From Phycisphaerae bacterium (GTDB lineage Bacteria; Planctomycetota; Phycisphaerae; Tepidisphaerales; Tepidisphaeraceae): a stretch of 64,000 bases of DNA. Under the pieces are notes generated by a model. That model worked only from the letters and a program-made list of their open reading frames with translations. It was not told the origin of the DNA and ran no database searches. Below are positions 35,245-47,095 of the stretch, piece by piece; position 1 is the first letter of the stretch; the number at the start of each line of letters is the position of its first letter. The translations under genes were made by a program, and so were the position numbers. The stretch covers positions 27,282-91,281 of the forward strand of contig BPJO01000015.1 of the NCBI GenBank assembly GCA_026004655.1, written 5' to 3'.

Positions 35245-35256
35245 TCGGGAACTGGG

Positions 35257-37209
35257 TTACACTCTCTCCCGAATGATGTTGTTACGATAGGCCTCAATCA
35301 AGTGCTGGAGCATTCGTATTTCTCCTTTGATTTCGTGCCCACGTTCTGTATCCGCCATTGTGCGGGGGTATTTTTCCTGACGAACGACAGTTACCTGCGG
35401 GATGATGTCCACACCGTCCCGTATCGCACTTTCCACACTTTCAAAGTGGTGATGCTTTGCCAGCAGGGTTTTGTCCGATTCCAGAACAAGGGTGTATCCA
35501 TGGTCGCCGTACGCTTCTGAGAATGCCCCGTCGATCGTGATGGCTTTTGCGGATTTCTTGATCGGTGATTCACCCTTTTCGATTTTCACGGGAACATGCC
35601 CGTTCACGATCAAACCTCGCTTGGGATCCACGCCGAACTCTGTCAACACCTTTTCACAGAACCATTCTTCATGAATGAGTTTGAAATAGGGGTCCTTTTC
35701 CTCATAATGAGGTCGTTCATCTTCGATGAAATCACGTTCAAAGGTCGCAATCCGATCCTTGCCGAACAACGGCGAACGCGGACCCGACCACAAATACCAT
35801 AAAAGATCCAGATCGCGTTGTTGACGCTCCGCATGAGCCCGGACGATGGTTCGTTGAATTTCATCAAACAACATTTTGCCACGCAACTCCTGACCGTTGA
35901 TCGGCATAGGCAGGAAAAAACCCTCCAGATCGGTGCAGACACATCCATGAAAAATAAGATGGTCGTCTCTTCGGAGGTACATGTGTGAATTACGAATCAG
36001 GTAAGCCATGTGCTCGGTCAGCTTTTGGCTGACCATGAAACTATGTTTTAGTCTTCTAATGCACTCCTTTTCTTCCGGGGATAATTCATAAGGGTTCTTC
36101 GGATCCAGTGTCGGGAATCGCGTATCCCGTAACGGGTATACCTTACCGTCCACGATCACTGTACCTTTTTCGAGATCGATGGTGTGCAGCAATTTTCGAT
36201 GCGACAACCCCCAAGCCGGGTTTCTGTCGATCATCTGTCCTTCCAGCTTGAACTGCATAATCGCGATTGCCTTTTGCATGCGGGCTACGAGTTCTATCGG
36301 GCGAGTCCCTTTTTGCCTCGGGAAAAAATGTAACGCGGGATCGTCCTTGTAAACAGTATTGGCAAGGTATTCCAAAGGCATTAATGGAATGCTGTAACCC
36401 TCATCGATCTGCGTCAGACGCCGGTAACGCAACGAAATTCGAAGCACGTTACAGATCAGGGCTTCGTTACCCAGATGAGCTCCCAACCAGGAAATATCGT
36501 GATTTCCCCAGATGAACGACACGTTCGGTTGAGCACGCAGGTAGTCAACCACGTTGTCCCCTCGAGGTCCACGGTCCCAGCAGTCGCCGCCGATGATCAG
36601 TTCGTAGACAGCCAGGTTACGAATAAGACGACCGACCACGTGAATAATCTGCAAAACCCGACCACCTTCGATCAACGAATCGACGATCGATTCGATAAAC
36701 GAATCCTTTCGATCCGTGGTCTGGGAATGAAGCATCTCACTGAGCAATTCGTTGTAAGCTTTTGGAACCACCTGCATGGCCCGTCGGAGGCTGTAACGAG
36801 ACGCCAACAATCGCGCAAGTTCCAGTTGTGATCGAAGAGTCCGGACCGCGAATGAGCGGAGTTCGGCGCGATTGGTCAGTGTTTTTTCCAGCTTCTCGGT
36901 CACTTCCGCAGGATAAAACGTGAGTGTCAGAAACTCTCCCAACTCCTTGGGGGTCATTCGATCCTTGAAGAGCTTTTCGACAACAGGACGGAGTGTTCCC
37001 GAAGCGTTATTAATCACATGACGGAGTTTTTTGTCTTCGCCATGAATATCAGAAATGACGTGAATCGTCCCTTTGGGAAGGGTCAGGACCGCAGACAAAC
37101 GCGCAATTTCCGCAGCGGCCGACTCGGCCGTCGGGAAACGCTCGGCAAGCACTCGAAGAATATTCAACTCAACGTCAGGATCAACCATCCAGTAGTTCAT
37201 GCCCCCCAT
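35257..37209 (-). CDS. fbp: Class III fructose-1,6-bisphosphatase
   Basis: A 650-residue gluconeogenic phosphatase of the Firmicutes/Bacteroidetes type (class III), converting fructose-1,6-bisphosphate to fructose-6-phosphate. The metallophosphoesterase motifs are intact: ISDIHGE near residue 52, GGDCWDRGPRGDNVVDYL near 212 and WGNHDISWLGAHLGNE near 235, then NGHVPVKIEKGE near 565. Length agrees with the family (about 640-670). Several in-frame ATGs lie close together at the start (37209, 37200, 37188). It is co-directional with gpsA upstream, 44 bases away. Confidence 0.93.
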   Translation of the reverse strand: MGGMNYWMVDPDVELNILRVLAERFPTAESAAAEIARLSAVLTLPKGTIHVISDIHGEDKKLRHVINNASGTLRPVVEKLFKDRMTPKELGEFLTLTFYPAEVTEKLEKTLTNRAELRSFAVRTLRSQLELARLLASRYSLRRAMQVVPKAYNELLSEMLHSQTTDRKDSFIESIVDSLIEGGRVLQIIHVVGRLIRNLAVYELIIGGDCWDRGPRGDNVVDYLRAQPNVSFIWGNHDISWLGAHLGNEALICNVLRISLRYRRLTQIDEGYSIPLMPLEYLANTVYKDDPALHFFPRQKGTRPIELVARMQKAIAIMQFKLEGQMIDRNPAWGLSHRKLLHTIDLEKGTVIVDGKVYPLRDTRFPTLDPKNPYELSPEEKECIRRLKHSFMVSQKLTEHMAYLIRNSHMYLRRDDHLIFHGCVCTDLEGFFLPMPINGQELRGKMLFDEIQRTIVRAHAERQQRDLDLLWYLWSGPRSPLFGKDRIATFERDFIEDERPHYEEKDPYFKLIHEEWFCEKVLTEFGVDPKRGLIVNGHVPVKIEKGESPIKKSAKAITIDGAFSEAYGDHGYTLVLESDKTLLAKHHHFESVESAIRDGVDIIPQVTVVRQEKYPRTMADTERGHEIKGEIRMLQHLIEAYRNNIIRERV

Positions 37210-37253
37210 TCTACCCGACCGGTGATCCGAAAAAATATGTTCACATCGATCGT

Positions 37254-38273
37254 TTAATTTGTTGTTTCAGACTTAGGATCTCGTGACATAAGGTCGGTCA
37301 ATGCGGAAATGACATCCTTATTCTCGAACAAAACCGCATAGACTTCCTCGGTGATCGGCATCTCCACACGAAAACGCCTGGCTAATGCACGAACCGCCTT
37401 GGTCGTTGGAACCCCCTCTGCCACACTTTCCATGCCGGCTAGCACTTCATCCAGTTTTTTACCCTTCCCGATCAGTTCTCCGACTCTCCGGTTTCGACCT
37501 TCGGGACTGACACAGGTGGTTATCAGATCTCCCACTCCCGCTAGTCCCTGGAGTGTGGAAGCTCGAGCCCCCATGGCTATGGCCAGGCGTGTGATTTCGA
37601 CCAGCCCCCTGGTTACCAGTGCGCTTTTGGAATTATTTCCAGCCCCTAATCCGTCTAGAATCCCGGCAGCGATTGCGATCACATTCTTGGTAGCCCCGGC
37701 GAGTTCAACCCCGATCACATCGGTGTTCGTATATACTCGGAACCATTGCGTCGTCATGACCGACTGAACCTGTCGGGCGACCTCTTCATTTTCTGACGCA
37801 ACTACTGCAGTGGCTGGTAGATAACGGGCGATCTCCGCAGCAATATTCGGTCCGGATAATACGGCCAATTCATTGTTTTTGCGTCCAATGCTGTGTCCCA
37901 TCACGTCGGCGATGACCTGTGTTGGACGAAGCAATGTCTCGACCTCAATCCCCTTGGCTACTGAAACGATCGGAACCCCCGATGGAACAAACGATCGTAC
38001 TCGATTCCACGTAGCTCGCATGTATTGCGTCGGTATAGCATTCAGAATCATCGAGCATCCGTCAAAACACTCCGATTCGTTGGCTGTTAGACGGACCTGA
38101 TCGGGAATTCTCACCCCGGGGAGGAGTTTGGGCTGTTCACGATCCTGCAATAAACGTTCGATGGTTTCCTCAAATGCTCCCCACATGGTGACACGATGTC
38201 CACCCTGACAAAGCAGTATCGAGCACACGACCGCCATTGCACCGTTGCCCAGAATTGTGACATTTTCCGGCAT
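37254..38273 (-). CDS. gpsA: Glycerol-3-phosphate dehydrogenase [NAD(P)+]
   Basis: A 339-residue enzyme reducing dihydroxyacetone phosphate to glycerol-3-phosphate for phospholipid synthesis. The nucleotide-binding motif ILGNGAMAVVCSILL is at 6-20, the catalytic lysine region GATKNVIAIAAGILDGLGAGNNSKSALVTRG is near 195-225, and GLAGVGDLITTC with RNRRVGELIGKG near 250-275 is the family signature. Length is normal. It lies 41 bases downstream of gyrB and 44 bases upstream of fbp on the same strand. Confidence 0.95.
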   Translation of the reverse strand: MPENVTILGNGAMAVVCSILLCQGGHRVTMWGAFEETIERLLQDREQPKLLPGVRIPDQVRLTANESECFDGCSMILNAIPTQYMRATWNRVRSFVPSGVPIVSVAKGIEVETLLRPTQVIADVMGHSIGRKNNELAVLSGPNIAAEIARYLPATAVVASENEEVARQVQSVMTTQWFRVYTNTDVIGVELAGATKNVIAIAAGILDGLGAGNNSKSALVTRGLVEITRLAIAMGARASTLQGLAGVGDLITTCVSPEGRNRRVGELIGKGKKLDEVLAGMESVAEGVPTTKAVRALARRFRVEMPITEEVYAVLFENKDVISALTDLMSRDPKSETTN

Positions 38274-38314
38274 AAAACCCTTGTCGCAGGGAACTTGTTG
38301 AAACTTCGTGTTAG

Positions 38315-40846
<2,532 letters not shown>

Positions 40847-40880
40847 TTATCCTGGTGATGCGAACTCCCGATCGAAGGTG

Positions 40881-42875
40881 TTACTTCTTTATCTTCCAGA
40901 CAGCCACCCCCATCGATGGAACCGTTTTGTCACCGATAACCCATTCGTTGGCATCATCCGCCGGGGCCTGTATGGGCTGATCCGAATAATTGAGACAGAT
41001 CCCGTACCCGTTGCGGTGCAGGACACGGACTTGGGGAGGTAGAGGCCGAGCTTTGTGCCCGATCGTATCACTTAGTTTGGCGATCACGGAAGTTGTCATT
41101 TCCCGATCCGAAAAGACGCCAACATAAGTTACCGATCCGTGTCCGAGTTTACGGTGCGTGATGGCGGGTGTTCCGGAGTAAAAAGAGGTGGTATACTTTG
41201 CCCATACTTGTGTTTCCGGTTCCGGATCGAGCTGATCACCCCAGATACCCCAATCATAAGAACGTCCTTCTAGTTCGATCTTTCCAAACGTCTGTTCGGG
41301 CAAAGAATCATATTGCACAATTCGGGCACCGATCAGATCACGAATGAAGTCGCCGTACAGCATCTCGTAAAACTGACCATTACGGTCCTGGAGACCACTT
41401 CGGCAGGTCAACACCAGATGCCCGCCTTGCTGCACGTAGGCCTTCATCCGTTCGCGGAGGGGCATTTCCATCATCTGAACCCCCGGGGCCACAATCAGCC
41501 GGCATTCTGAGGGAAGGGATTCATTCGGATGAATCACCTTCACCCGATATCCCAGCCGGGCCAGTGCCTGATGGTATTGATTAATCAGCTCCGGGTAGCT
41601 CCATCGTTTGGTTTGAGGGAGGGATTCGAAAAGCCATCGTTGGTCGAACTCAAAAATCAACCCGGCCACGGGCTGATCGCTGTCCGTGGAGGTCGGATGA
41701 GAGTCACCCCAAATCTTTCGGACTTCCTGAGCCACTTGTGCGAACTGTTCGCCGCCTTTGCTGGGGGTTTTTCCGTCCAATTGGATCAATCCGTCATGCC
41801 ACATTTCGATCCCGAACCTTGGCTGGCGGAATCGGTAGACCGTGATGAACTCACAGCCATGCGCGATAGCCGTCCAGAGAAATAGTCGAATGGTACCGGG
41901 ACGGGGTAAGACCGGGTACCCGCTCCAGTTGATCTGTCCGGGCTGAACCTCCATCAGCGCCCATCGACCGTTGTAGCTGGCCATCAGGTCGTGCGTAAAC
42001 TCGATGGTTGGTAGGTCACCGGCTCGATAACTTTCGTCGGTATATCCAGAACCCAACCCTGTAATCGGATAGCTGTCCCAGCTCCACAACGTCAACGACT
42101 GTCGCATGTCGTTGGGATCAGGGTCCGGACAGTAAGGCATGAAGTTGGTCGTGATAAAAGGCTTGACAGGTCTGTTCCCGAACGCCGAATTGAGTATTTC
42201 GGCCTGTTGATGCACAAACTCCGCCCATGCCCATGACCAGAAACGTGAGGCATCCAGACAATGGTGTGGATTAGCGTACCGAGGATCCCGCGATGCAGGC
42301 ATGAGGATCTGATCAAAACTCTGGTAATACTGGTTCCAGAACTGATTGCCCCACGCAGCATTAAGGTCATCGATCGTGGTATACTTTTTTTCAAGCCACC
42401 TCTGGAAAGCTTTGTGCGTGTGTTCGGACTGGTCAAAAGGCCCCGAAAGCTCGTTATCGATCTGCCAACCGATCACCGATGGGTCTTGCCCGAAACGATT
42501 GGCCATCGCACGAGTGATGTTATAACAGGCTTCGAGGTATCTCGGAGACGTAGGCGAGTAATGTCTTCGTCCGCCATGACGACCCCGAACACCGAACTCG
42601 TTCATGGGCAGAATTTCAGGATACTCCTGACTTAACCAGATCGGCGGAGCTGCTGTGGGAGTACACAAGATGACATCCAACCCCCTTTTTCGGCACATTT
42701 CGATGCAATCGGCCAACCAATCCATCTGGTAATCGCCTCGCGTCGGTTCGAGCGAATACCAGGCAAACTCGGCCATATGCACGATCTTCAGCCCCATCGA
42801 AGCGATTTTGTCAAAATCCCGCTCCCACTGTTCTTTAGGCCATTGTTCCGGATAGTAATACGTACCGATTTTCAT
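40881..42875 (-). CDS. Glycoside hydrolase family 42 beta-galactosidase
   Basis: A 664-residue cytoplasmic-type beta-galactosidase with no signal peptide. The family start GTYYYPEQWP is at 4-13. The acid/base is Glu142 in DNELSG (N141-E142) and the nucleophile is Glu309 in ALMEVQPGQINWSG. A trimerisation (glutamine-amidotransferase-like) domain follows (about 400-600, LIVAPGVQMM; GGHLVLTCRSG), then a small beta domain. The four zinc cysteines of some GH42 members are absent. A promoter overlapping the inverted repeat TGGCAA-N10-TTGCCA lies upstream. It probably cleaves galactosides imported by a sugar transporter. Confidence 0.92.
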   Translation of the reverse strand: MKIGTYYYPEQWPKEQWERDFDKIASMGLKIVHMAEFAWYSLEPTRGDYQMDWLADCIEMCRKRGLDVILCTPTAAPPIWLSQEYPEILPMNEFGVRGRHGGRRHYSPTSPRYLEACYNITRAMANRFGQDPSVIGWQIDNELSGPFDQSEHTHKAFQRWLEKKYTTIDDLNAAWGNQFWNQYYQSFDQILMPASRDPRYANPHHCLDASRFWSWAWAEFVHQQAEILNSAFGNRPVKPFITTNFMPYCPDPDPNDMRQSLTLWSWDSYPITGLGSGYTDESYRAGDLPTIEFTHDLMASYNGRWALMEVQPGQINWSGYPVLPRPGTIRLFLWTAIAHGCEFITVYRFRQPRFGIEMWHDGLIQLDGKTPSKGGEQFAQVAQEVRKIWGDSHPTSTDSDQPVAGLIFEFDQRWLFESLPQTKRWSYPELINQYHQALARLGYRVKVIHPNESLPSECRLIVAPGVQMMEMPLRERMKAYVQQGGHLVLTCRSGLQDRNGQFYEMLYGDFIRDLIGARIVQYDSLPEQTFGKIELEGRSYDWGIWGDQLDPEPETQVWAKYTTSFYSGTPAITHRKLGHGSVTYVGVFSDREMTTSVIAKLSDTIGHKARPLPPQVRVLHRNGYGICLNYSDQPIQAPADDANEWVIGDKTVPSMGVAVWKIKK

Positions 42876-42908
42876 TTGAGTTTTTACCTCGTCATATCCT
42901 CGATCTGA

Positions 42909-42952
42909 ATCTTACAAAATGACACAACACTGGCAAACACAACCACTTGCCA
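42909..42952 (-). promoter_or_regulatory. Promoter with overlapping inverted-repeat operator for the GH42 gene
   Basis: On the minus strand TTGCCA (42931-42936) and TAAGAT (42909-42914) are 16 bases apart. The -35 box is one arm of TGGCAA-N10-TTGCCA (42931-42952), so a repressor bound there would block RNA polymerase. The regulator is not identified. Confidence 0.45.
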
Positions 42953-43088
42953 ATTGTTCGAGGGTATCGATGGTCGTGCATGTTTTTCTGTGTTTTAATC
43001 AACCCGGATAGATGGAATTAAAAAGAGGGTCGTCGAGAAAGTGGATCATGACAAATCAGAGCCATACCGGAATGATTTCGGGGGCCAA

Positions 43089-44033
43089 TTATTGAGCCGG
43101 GGGGGTGTTTTCTTCGACATCGCCGGCTTCGCGACTGTCCGAAAAGTCCATCAGAAAGTGCACCTTGGACATTTTCTCCGGGGTGAGATATTTGCGGAGG
43201 ATAGCCTTGCTGCGTCCGATACCCGTTCTTCTAGAAACATGTAAGACGACGATGGCTTGGTTTTGGCTTTTTTCAACAACTTTGGCGAACTCTTCTACGT
43301 GCAGATGCTTGCCCGCTTTGGCTTTGGCGCGGTGGGTGCAATCAAAGAAGGTGCATTCGCAGAGTAAAACCTGTGCCCGGAGGACGTCGGGGTGTTCGAA
43401 GATTTCCCCATAACTGGTATCGCCGAGGTACGCGATCAGAGGCACTTCGAGTCTGTATTGAATATCGACCCCCTGACGGCGTAGCTCTGCCAATTGTTCG
43501 CCTGCAAGCTGCAGGTATTCGGGGCGCAGTTTTTCCCGGACATTCACCAGAATGTACCCTAGCGAAGCTGAACCGTGATGGGTAGGCACCGCTCGGATCA
43601 GAAAATCCCGTCTGACGACGTAATCCTGACCGGGAGACATTGGGACGAGTTGATAAGGCGTCTGTTGTCGTTCGACCTGTTGCCAGGCTTTGAGCAGATC
43701 GTCCACCGGTTTTTCCATCTGCCAAGGCAGTAGCACCGTTCCCGGTTTCAAGCCTTGAAAATGTCTTTGCGAAAAGTAATACCCCAGACCTGCTATATGG
43801 TCCATGTGGGCATGGCTGATGAGCATGAAGTCGCTGGTCAGGGCAAACTGTGGACAACGACCTGCATCGAAACAGACGTTCATTTCCGGAACTTGCACGA
43901 CCGTTTCTTCCCCACCAACGCTATAACCGATCAGTGAATATTGCGGGAACTTCAGTTTGGCGAATTTCTGAACAAGAAACGTTTTTTCCGGCGTCACAAA
44001 ACCAAACTTAAAGGATTCTCCATGGATGAGCAA
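43089..44033 (-). CDS. Metallo-beta-lactamase fold hydrolase, RNase Z-like
   Basis: A protein of up to 314 residues with the metallo-beta-lactamase fold. Metal-binding motif SHAHMDH is near residue 74, a further His lies in TTHHGSAS-like PTHHGSASLGY near 160, Asp in GDTSYG near 205 and the His of VLHVSRRTG near 265. This order fits RNase Z-like phosphodiesterases rather than true lactamases. RNase Z trims tRNA 3' ends, but many relatives have other roles. The start is uncertain: the longest form begins at a TTG at 44033 inside a perfect hairpin, and a GTG at 43997 is possible. Downstream of the UDP-glucose dehydrogenase gene. Confidence 0.82.
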   Translation of the reverse strand: MLIHGESFKFGFVTPEKTFLVQKFAKLKFPQYSLIGYSVGGEETVVQVPEMNVCFDAGRCPQFALTSDFMLISHAHMDHIAGLGYYFSQRHFQGLKPGTVLLPWQMEKPVDDLLKAWQQVERQQTPYQLVPMSPGQDYVVRRDFLIRAVPTHHGSASLGYILVNVREKLRPEYLQLAGEQLAELRRQGVDIQYRLEVPLIAYLGDTSYGEIFEHPDVLRAQVLLCECTFFDCTHRAKAKAGKHLHVEEFAKVVEKSQNQAIVVLHVSRRTGIGRSKAILRKYLTPEKMSKVHFLMDFSDSREAGDVEENTPPAQ

Positions 44034-44073
44034 ACCCTAGGTTTCCGTTTTAAGGCGGAAACCTAGGGTTTGC
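44030..44073. repeat. Perfect 18-bp inverted repeat between ugd and the RNase Z-like gene
   Basis: Arms 44030-44047 and 44056-44073 are exact reverse complements (gcaaaccctaggtttccg) around an eight-base loop. It starts 28 bases after the UDP-glucose dehydrogenase stop and so may end that transcript. No T-run follows on either strand. Confidence 0.65.
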
Positions 44074-44100
44074 ATCGGAAGGGGATTTGAGACCGGGGGT

Positions 44101-45453
44101 TTATGCCCGACTTCGGAGTCGAAGCGTCTGTTCGACCGGTGGACGTCCCATGGGATAGTACTGAAAACCGTTTTCTCGCATCACGTCCCTGTTCAGACAG
44201 TTGCGTCCATCAAAAATGATGGGTGTATTCATTGTGGCAGCGATCTTGCGGAAAGGCTGGGTCGTGTACTGAGGCCAATCCGTGCATAAAGCAATGGCGT
44301 CCGCACCGGCAGCGGCTTTGACTGGGTCCGTCGTCCATTCGACCTTGTCTTTAAAGATCTGTTTCATGTTTTCCAGGGCTTTGTAGTCGTGAGCACGAAC
44401 GATCGCACCGGCATCGAGCAGATATTGGATCACGTCGATCGAAGCCGATTCGCGGATGTCGTCGGTATCGGCTTTGAAAGCCAACCCCCAGACCGCGATG
44501 GTGGCTCCCTGGATCGGACGACCTAGCTTTTCCACGATCTTCTGAACGAAACGCTTTTTTTGGTTCTTGTTGACGGTCTGGATGGCTGAGACAAACAAAG
44601 ACTCGTGACCGGCTGCCCGAGAGATGTGTTCCATCGCAGCCACGTCCTTGGGGAAGCAGGACCCACCATACCCGCATCCTGCCCGCAAAAACGCAGGCCC
44701 GATTCGCGAGTCCGAACCAATCCCCTTGCGGATGTCTTCGATGTCCGCGCCATAGTGTTCGCACAGGATCGTCAATTCGTTCATGAACGAGATCCGCGCT
44801 GCCAGCATACTGTTGGCGGCATATTTGGTCAGTTCAGCACTTTCCCAGTTCATGGTCATGAAGTTTTCTTCTCGCTTGACCAGAGGATCATACAACCGGC
44901 GCATCATTCGGAACGCTTCGACGGATTCCCCACCGATCACGATCCGGTCCGGGTTCAGACAGTCCTGAACGGCTGTCCCTTCTTTCAAGAACTCGGGATT
45001 GCTGACGACCGCGAAGTGGGCTTTGGTCTGGGACTTGAGAAAGTTGTGGAGCTTGCGATTTGTCCCTGCAGGGACCGTCGATTTGACCACAATCGTGACC
45101 AGAAGGTCATTGTTCATTTCCGCCAGGGCGTCACAGACTTCTTTCCCGGCAGTCTCAAGATAGGTCATGTCTACCGTTCCGTCGGGTTTGGGGGGCGTCC
45201 CGACGCACAGAAAGACGATTTCAGTATCCTTTGTGGCTTTTTTGACATCGTCCGTAAAGGTGATTGACCCGTTGCTAACGGCTTCGTTCATTAATTCCTG
45301 CAAACCGGGTTCGAAAATAGGACAATGACCTTCCTGGAGGCTTTTGAGCTTACGTGGGTCCTTTTCAACCCCACGAACCGTATGCCCGATCGATGCCAGA
45401 CACACGCCCGTGACCAATCCAACATAACCGCAACCAATGATAGTGACTTCCAT
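44101..45453 (-). CDS. ugd: UDP-glucose 6-dehydrogenase
   Basis: A 450-residue cytoplasmic enzyme that oxidises UDP-glucose twice to UDP-glucuronate for polysaccharide synthesis. The NAD-binding motif GCGYVGLVTGVCLASIGH is at 7-24, and the catalytic cysteine lies in AGCGYGGSCFPKD near residue 265. KSTVPAGTNRKL, ELTKYAANSMLAARISFMNE and WGLAFKADTDDIRESAS are the other family blocks. Length is standard for the bacterial dimeric type. GGAAACC precedes the ATG. The galU-like gene at 6.7-7.7 kb would supply UDP-glucose. Confidence 0.95.
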   Translation of the reverse strand: MEVTIIGCGYVGLVTGVCLASIGHTVRGVEKDPRKLKSLQEGHCPIFEPGLQELMNEAVSNGSITFTDDVKKATKDTEIVFLCVGTPPKPDGTVDMTYLETAGKEVCDALAEMNNDLLVTIVVKSTVPAGTNRKLHNFLKSQTKAHFAVVSNPEFLKEGTAVQDCLNPDRIVIGGESVEAFRMMRRLYDPLVKREENFMTMNWESAELTKYAANSMLAARISFMNELTILCEHYGADIEDIRKGIGSDSRIGPAFLRAGCGYGGSCFPKDVAAMEHISRAAGHESLFVSAIQTVNKNQKKRFVQKIVEKLGRPIQGATIAVWGLAFKADTDDIRESASIDVIQYLLDAGAIVRAHDYKALENMKQIFKDKVEWTTDPVKAAAGADAIALCTDWPQYTTQPFRKIAATMNTPIIFDGRNCLNRDVMRENGFQYYPMGRPPVEQTLRLRSRA

Positions 45454-45995
45454 GTGTAGGTTTCCTTATATCAAGCTAAAGACTCGAGACCCTACGGAAC
45501 GTTAGTTCGTCCCGAAATTCCGAGTTACTTAACCCTTTATCGTCCAAAACGGTTCTCGACTGAGACATGTTAATCGGGACTAAATTTTACCAAAACCCTC
45601 CAAACCATTTATTTTTAACTTCCCAACAGACGGATCCCGGAAAATTTTCTTAAACACTTATTTAACAATGCTTTGCAAATCGTATCTGTCGGTCCTAACT
45701 TTGAGCGTTTTTCGTTCGATTGTCCAAGTATTCTTCATTCGAGGTTCTCGATTATTGAACGAATGGGTGATGTTGTGTGTCGTGGGTTGTCGGTTTGATC
45801 TGGCTTTAGACCGATCTTGCCGAGCAACGAATACTTTGTCTATCAGTCGGGACAAACTAAATACTCCTCGTAGGGTTTGTTTGGCTTGTTTGAAACGGTT
45901 TGTGCGGCTAAAAGTCACGCCACGACACACGGGTTGCATGGAAGGTTCGATCTCGGATAATCGAACTGACTCTCTCTATCGATTGAAAGGAAGAT
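45454..45995. other. Gene-free divergent interval between ugd and mdh
   Basis: About 540 bases without a convincing gene. It must hold the promoters of ugd (minus) and mdh (plus), but none is close to consensus. A 7-bp inverted repeat, GTTCGAT-N8-ATCGAAC (about 45945-45966), lies about 30 bases before the mdh start and could be an operator. Short reading frames here have no recognisable similarity or ribosome-binding site. Confidence 0.5.
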
Positions 45996-46979
45996 ATGAT
46001 GAACAAACCGATTCGCGTTGCCGTCACCGGGGCTGCAGGTCAGATCGGATATGCCCTGCTTTTCAGGATCGCTTCGGGACAGATGTTTGGTCCGAACCAA
46101 CCGGTCATTCTCCAACTTCTGGAAGTTCCCGTCGAAAAAGCCATGAAAGCTCTGGAAGGTGTGTGTATGGAACTGGACGACTGTGCATTTCCTCTCTTGG
46201 CGGGGATTATTCAAACGTCCAAACCCGAAGAAGCCTTCGGCGACGCCAACTGGTGTTGTTTGGTTGGCGCCAAACCGCGTGGTCCTGGAATGGAACGAGC
46301 GGATCTGCTGAAAGACAACGGTAAAATATTTATCGAACAAGGACGGATCATCGATCGGGTCGCTGCCCATGATTGTCGTGTCGCGGTCGTCGGCAACCCG
46401 GCTAACACCAACGCTATGATCGCTGCCAGTCAAGCCAAACGTCTTCCTCCCGATCGATTTACAGCCATGGTCCGTCTGGATCAGAACCGTGCTGTCACCC
46501 AGATCGCCAAAAAAGCCAACGTGCCCGTCACTGCGATCACCGATCTATTCATCTTCGGGAACCATTCCCCTACCATGTTCTCGGCATTTCACCTGGCCAA
46601 AATCAATGGTAAACCTCTGACGCAGGTCATCGGGCATCATGAATGGCTTAAAGGTGAACTTCAGGAAACCGTGGGGAAACGGGGCGCCGCCATCATTGCC
46701 GCCCGGGGTGCTTCCAGTGCCGCTTCAGCAGCTAACGCACTAGTAGACCATGTCCGCGACCTGATGACCCCCGGTGCCATCCACAGCGTAGCGGTAAAAT
46801 CCAACGGTGAATACGGATTTGATCCGGATGTCTGGGCTGGTTTACCTGTTAAAACCGTCGCACCCGGTCAATACGAAGTCATCAAAGGTCTGCCCATGGA
46901 CGATTTTGCCCGACAGAAAATCGCCGCCACCAACAAAGAACTGGTCGAAGAACGTAACACTGTCAAAGACATGCTATGA
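45996..46979 (+). CDS. mdh: Malate dehydrogenase
   Basis: A 327-residue NAD-dependent malate dehydrogenase of the cytosolic/bacterial group with the TCA-cycle reaction malate to oxaloacetate. [19 protein letters not shown] at 9-27 is the cofactor motif, [18 protein letters not shown] carries the two substrate arginines, [12 protein letters not shown] and RLDQNRA follow, and the catalytic His is in FGNHSPTMF near residue 190. AAAGGAAG precedes two adjacent ATGs (45996 and 45999). An intrinsic terminator follows at 47012-47036, so it is a single-gene transcript. It complements sdhCA elsewhere in the window. Confidence 0.96.
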   Translation: MMNKPIRVAVTGAAGQIGYALLFRIASGQMFGPNQPVILQLLEVPVEKAMKALEGVCMELDDCAFPLLAGIIQTSKPEEAFGDANWCCLVGAKPRGPGMERADLLKDNGKIFIEQGRIIDRVAAHDCRVAVVGNPANTNAMIAASQAKRLPPDRFTAMVRLDQNRAVTQIAKKANVPVTAITDLFIFGNHSPTMFSAFHLAKINGKPLTQVIGHHEWLKGELQETVGKRGAAIIAARGASSAASAANALVDHVRDLMTPGAIHSVAVKSNGEYGFDPDVWAGLPVKTVAPGQYEVIKGLPMDDFARQKIAATNKELVEERNTVKDML

Positions 46980-47011
46980 TCCGGTCGTATTTCGAAATAA
47001 AAGCATTCATT

Positions 47012-47036
47012 GGGCACGCTCCGTCGTGCCCTTTTT
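47012..47036 (+). terminator. Intrinsic terminator after mdh
   Basis: GGGCACG (47012-47018) pairs with CGTGCCC (47025-47031) around six loop bases, and TTTTT follows at 47032-47036. It lies 33 bases after the mdh stop, in the position expected for its terminator. Confidence 0.85.
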
Positions 47037-47095
47037 ACTTGAAACGCTTTTAAGGATGACGACAGCCTTTTCCGGAAAAGTCATCCGTTTGGAGT

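Noticed and set aside
45668..46324. A 218-residue plus-strand reading frame reaching into mdh
   Set aside because: It overlaps mdh in the wrong frame, and its N-terminal part has no motif or ribosome-binding site.
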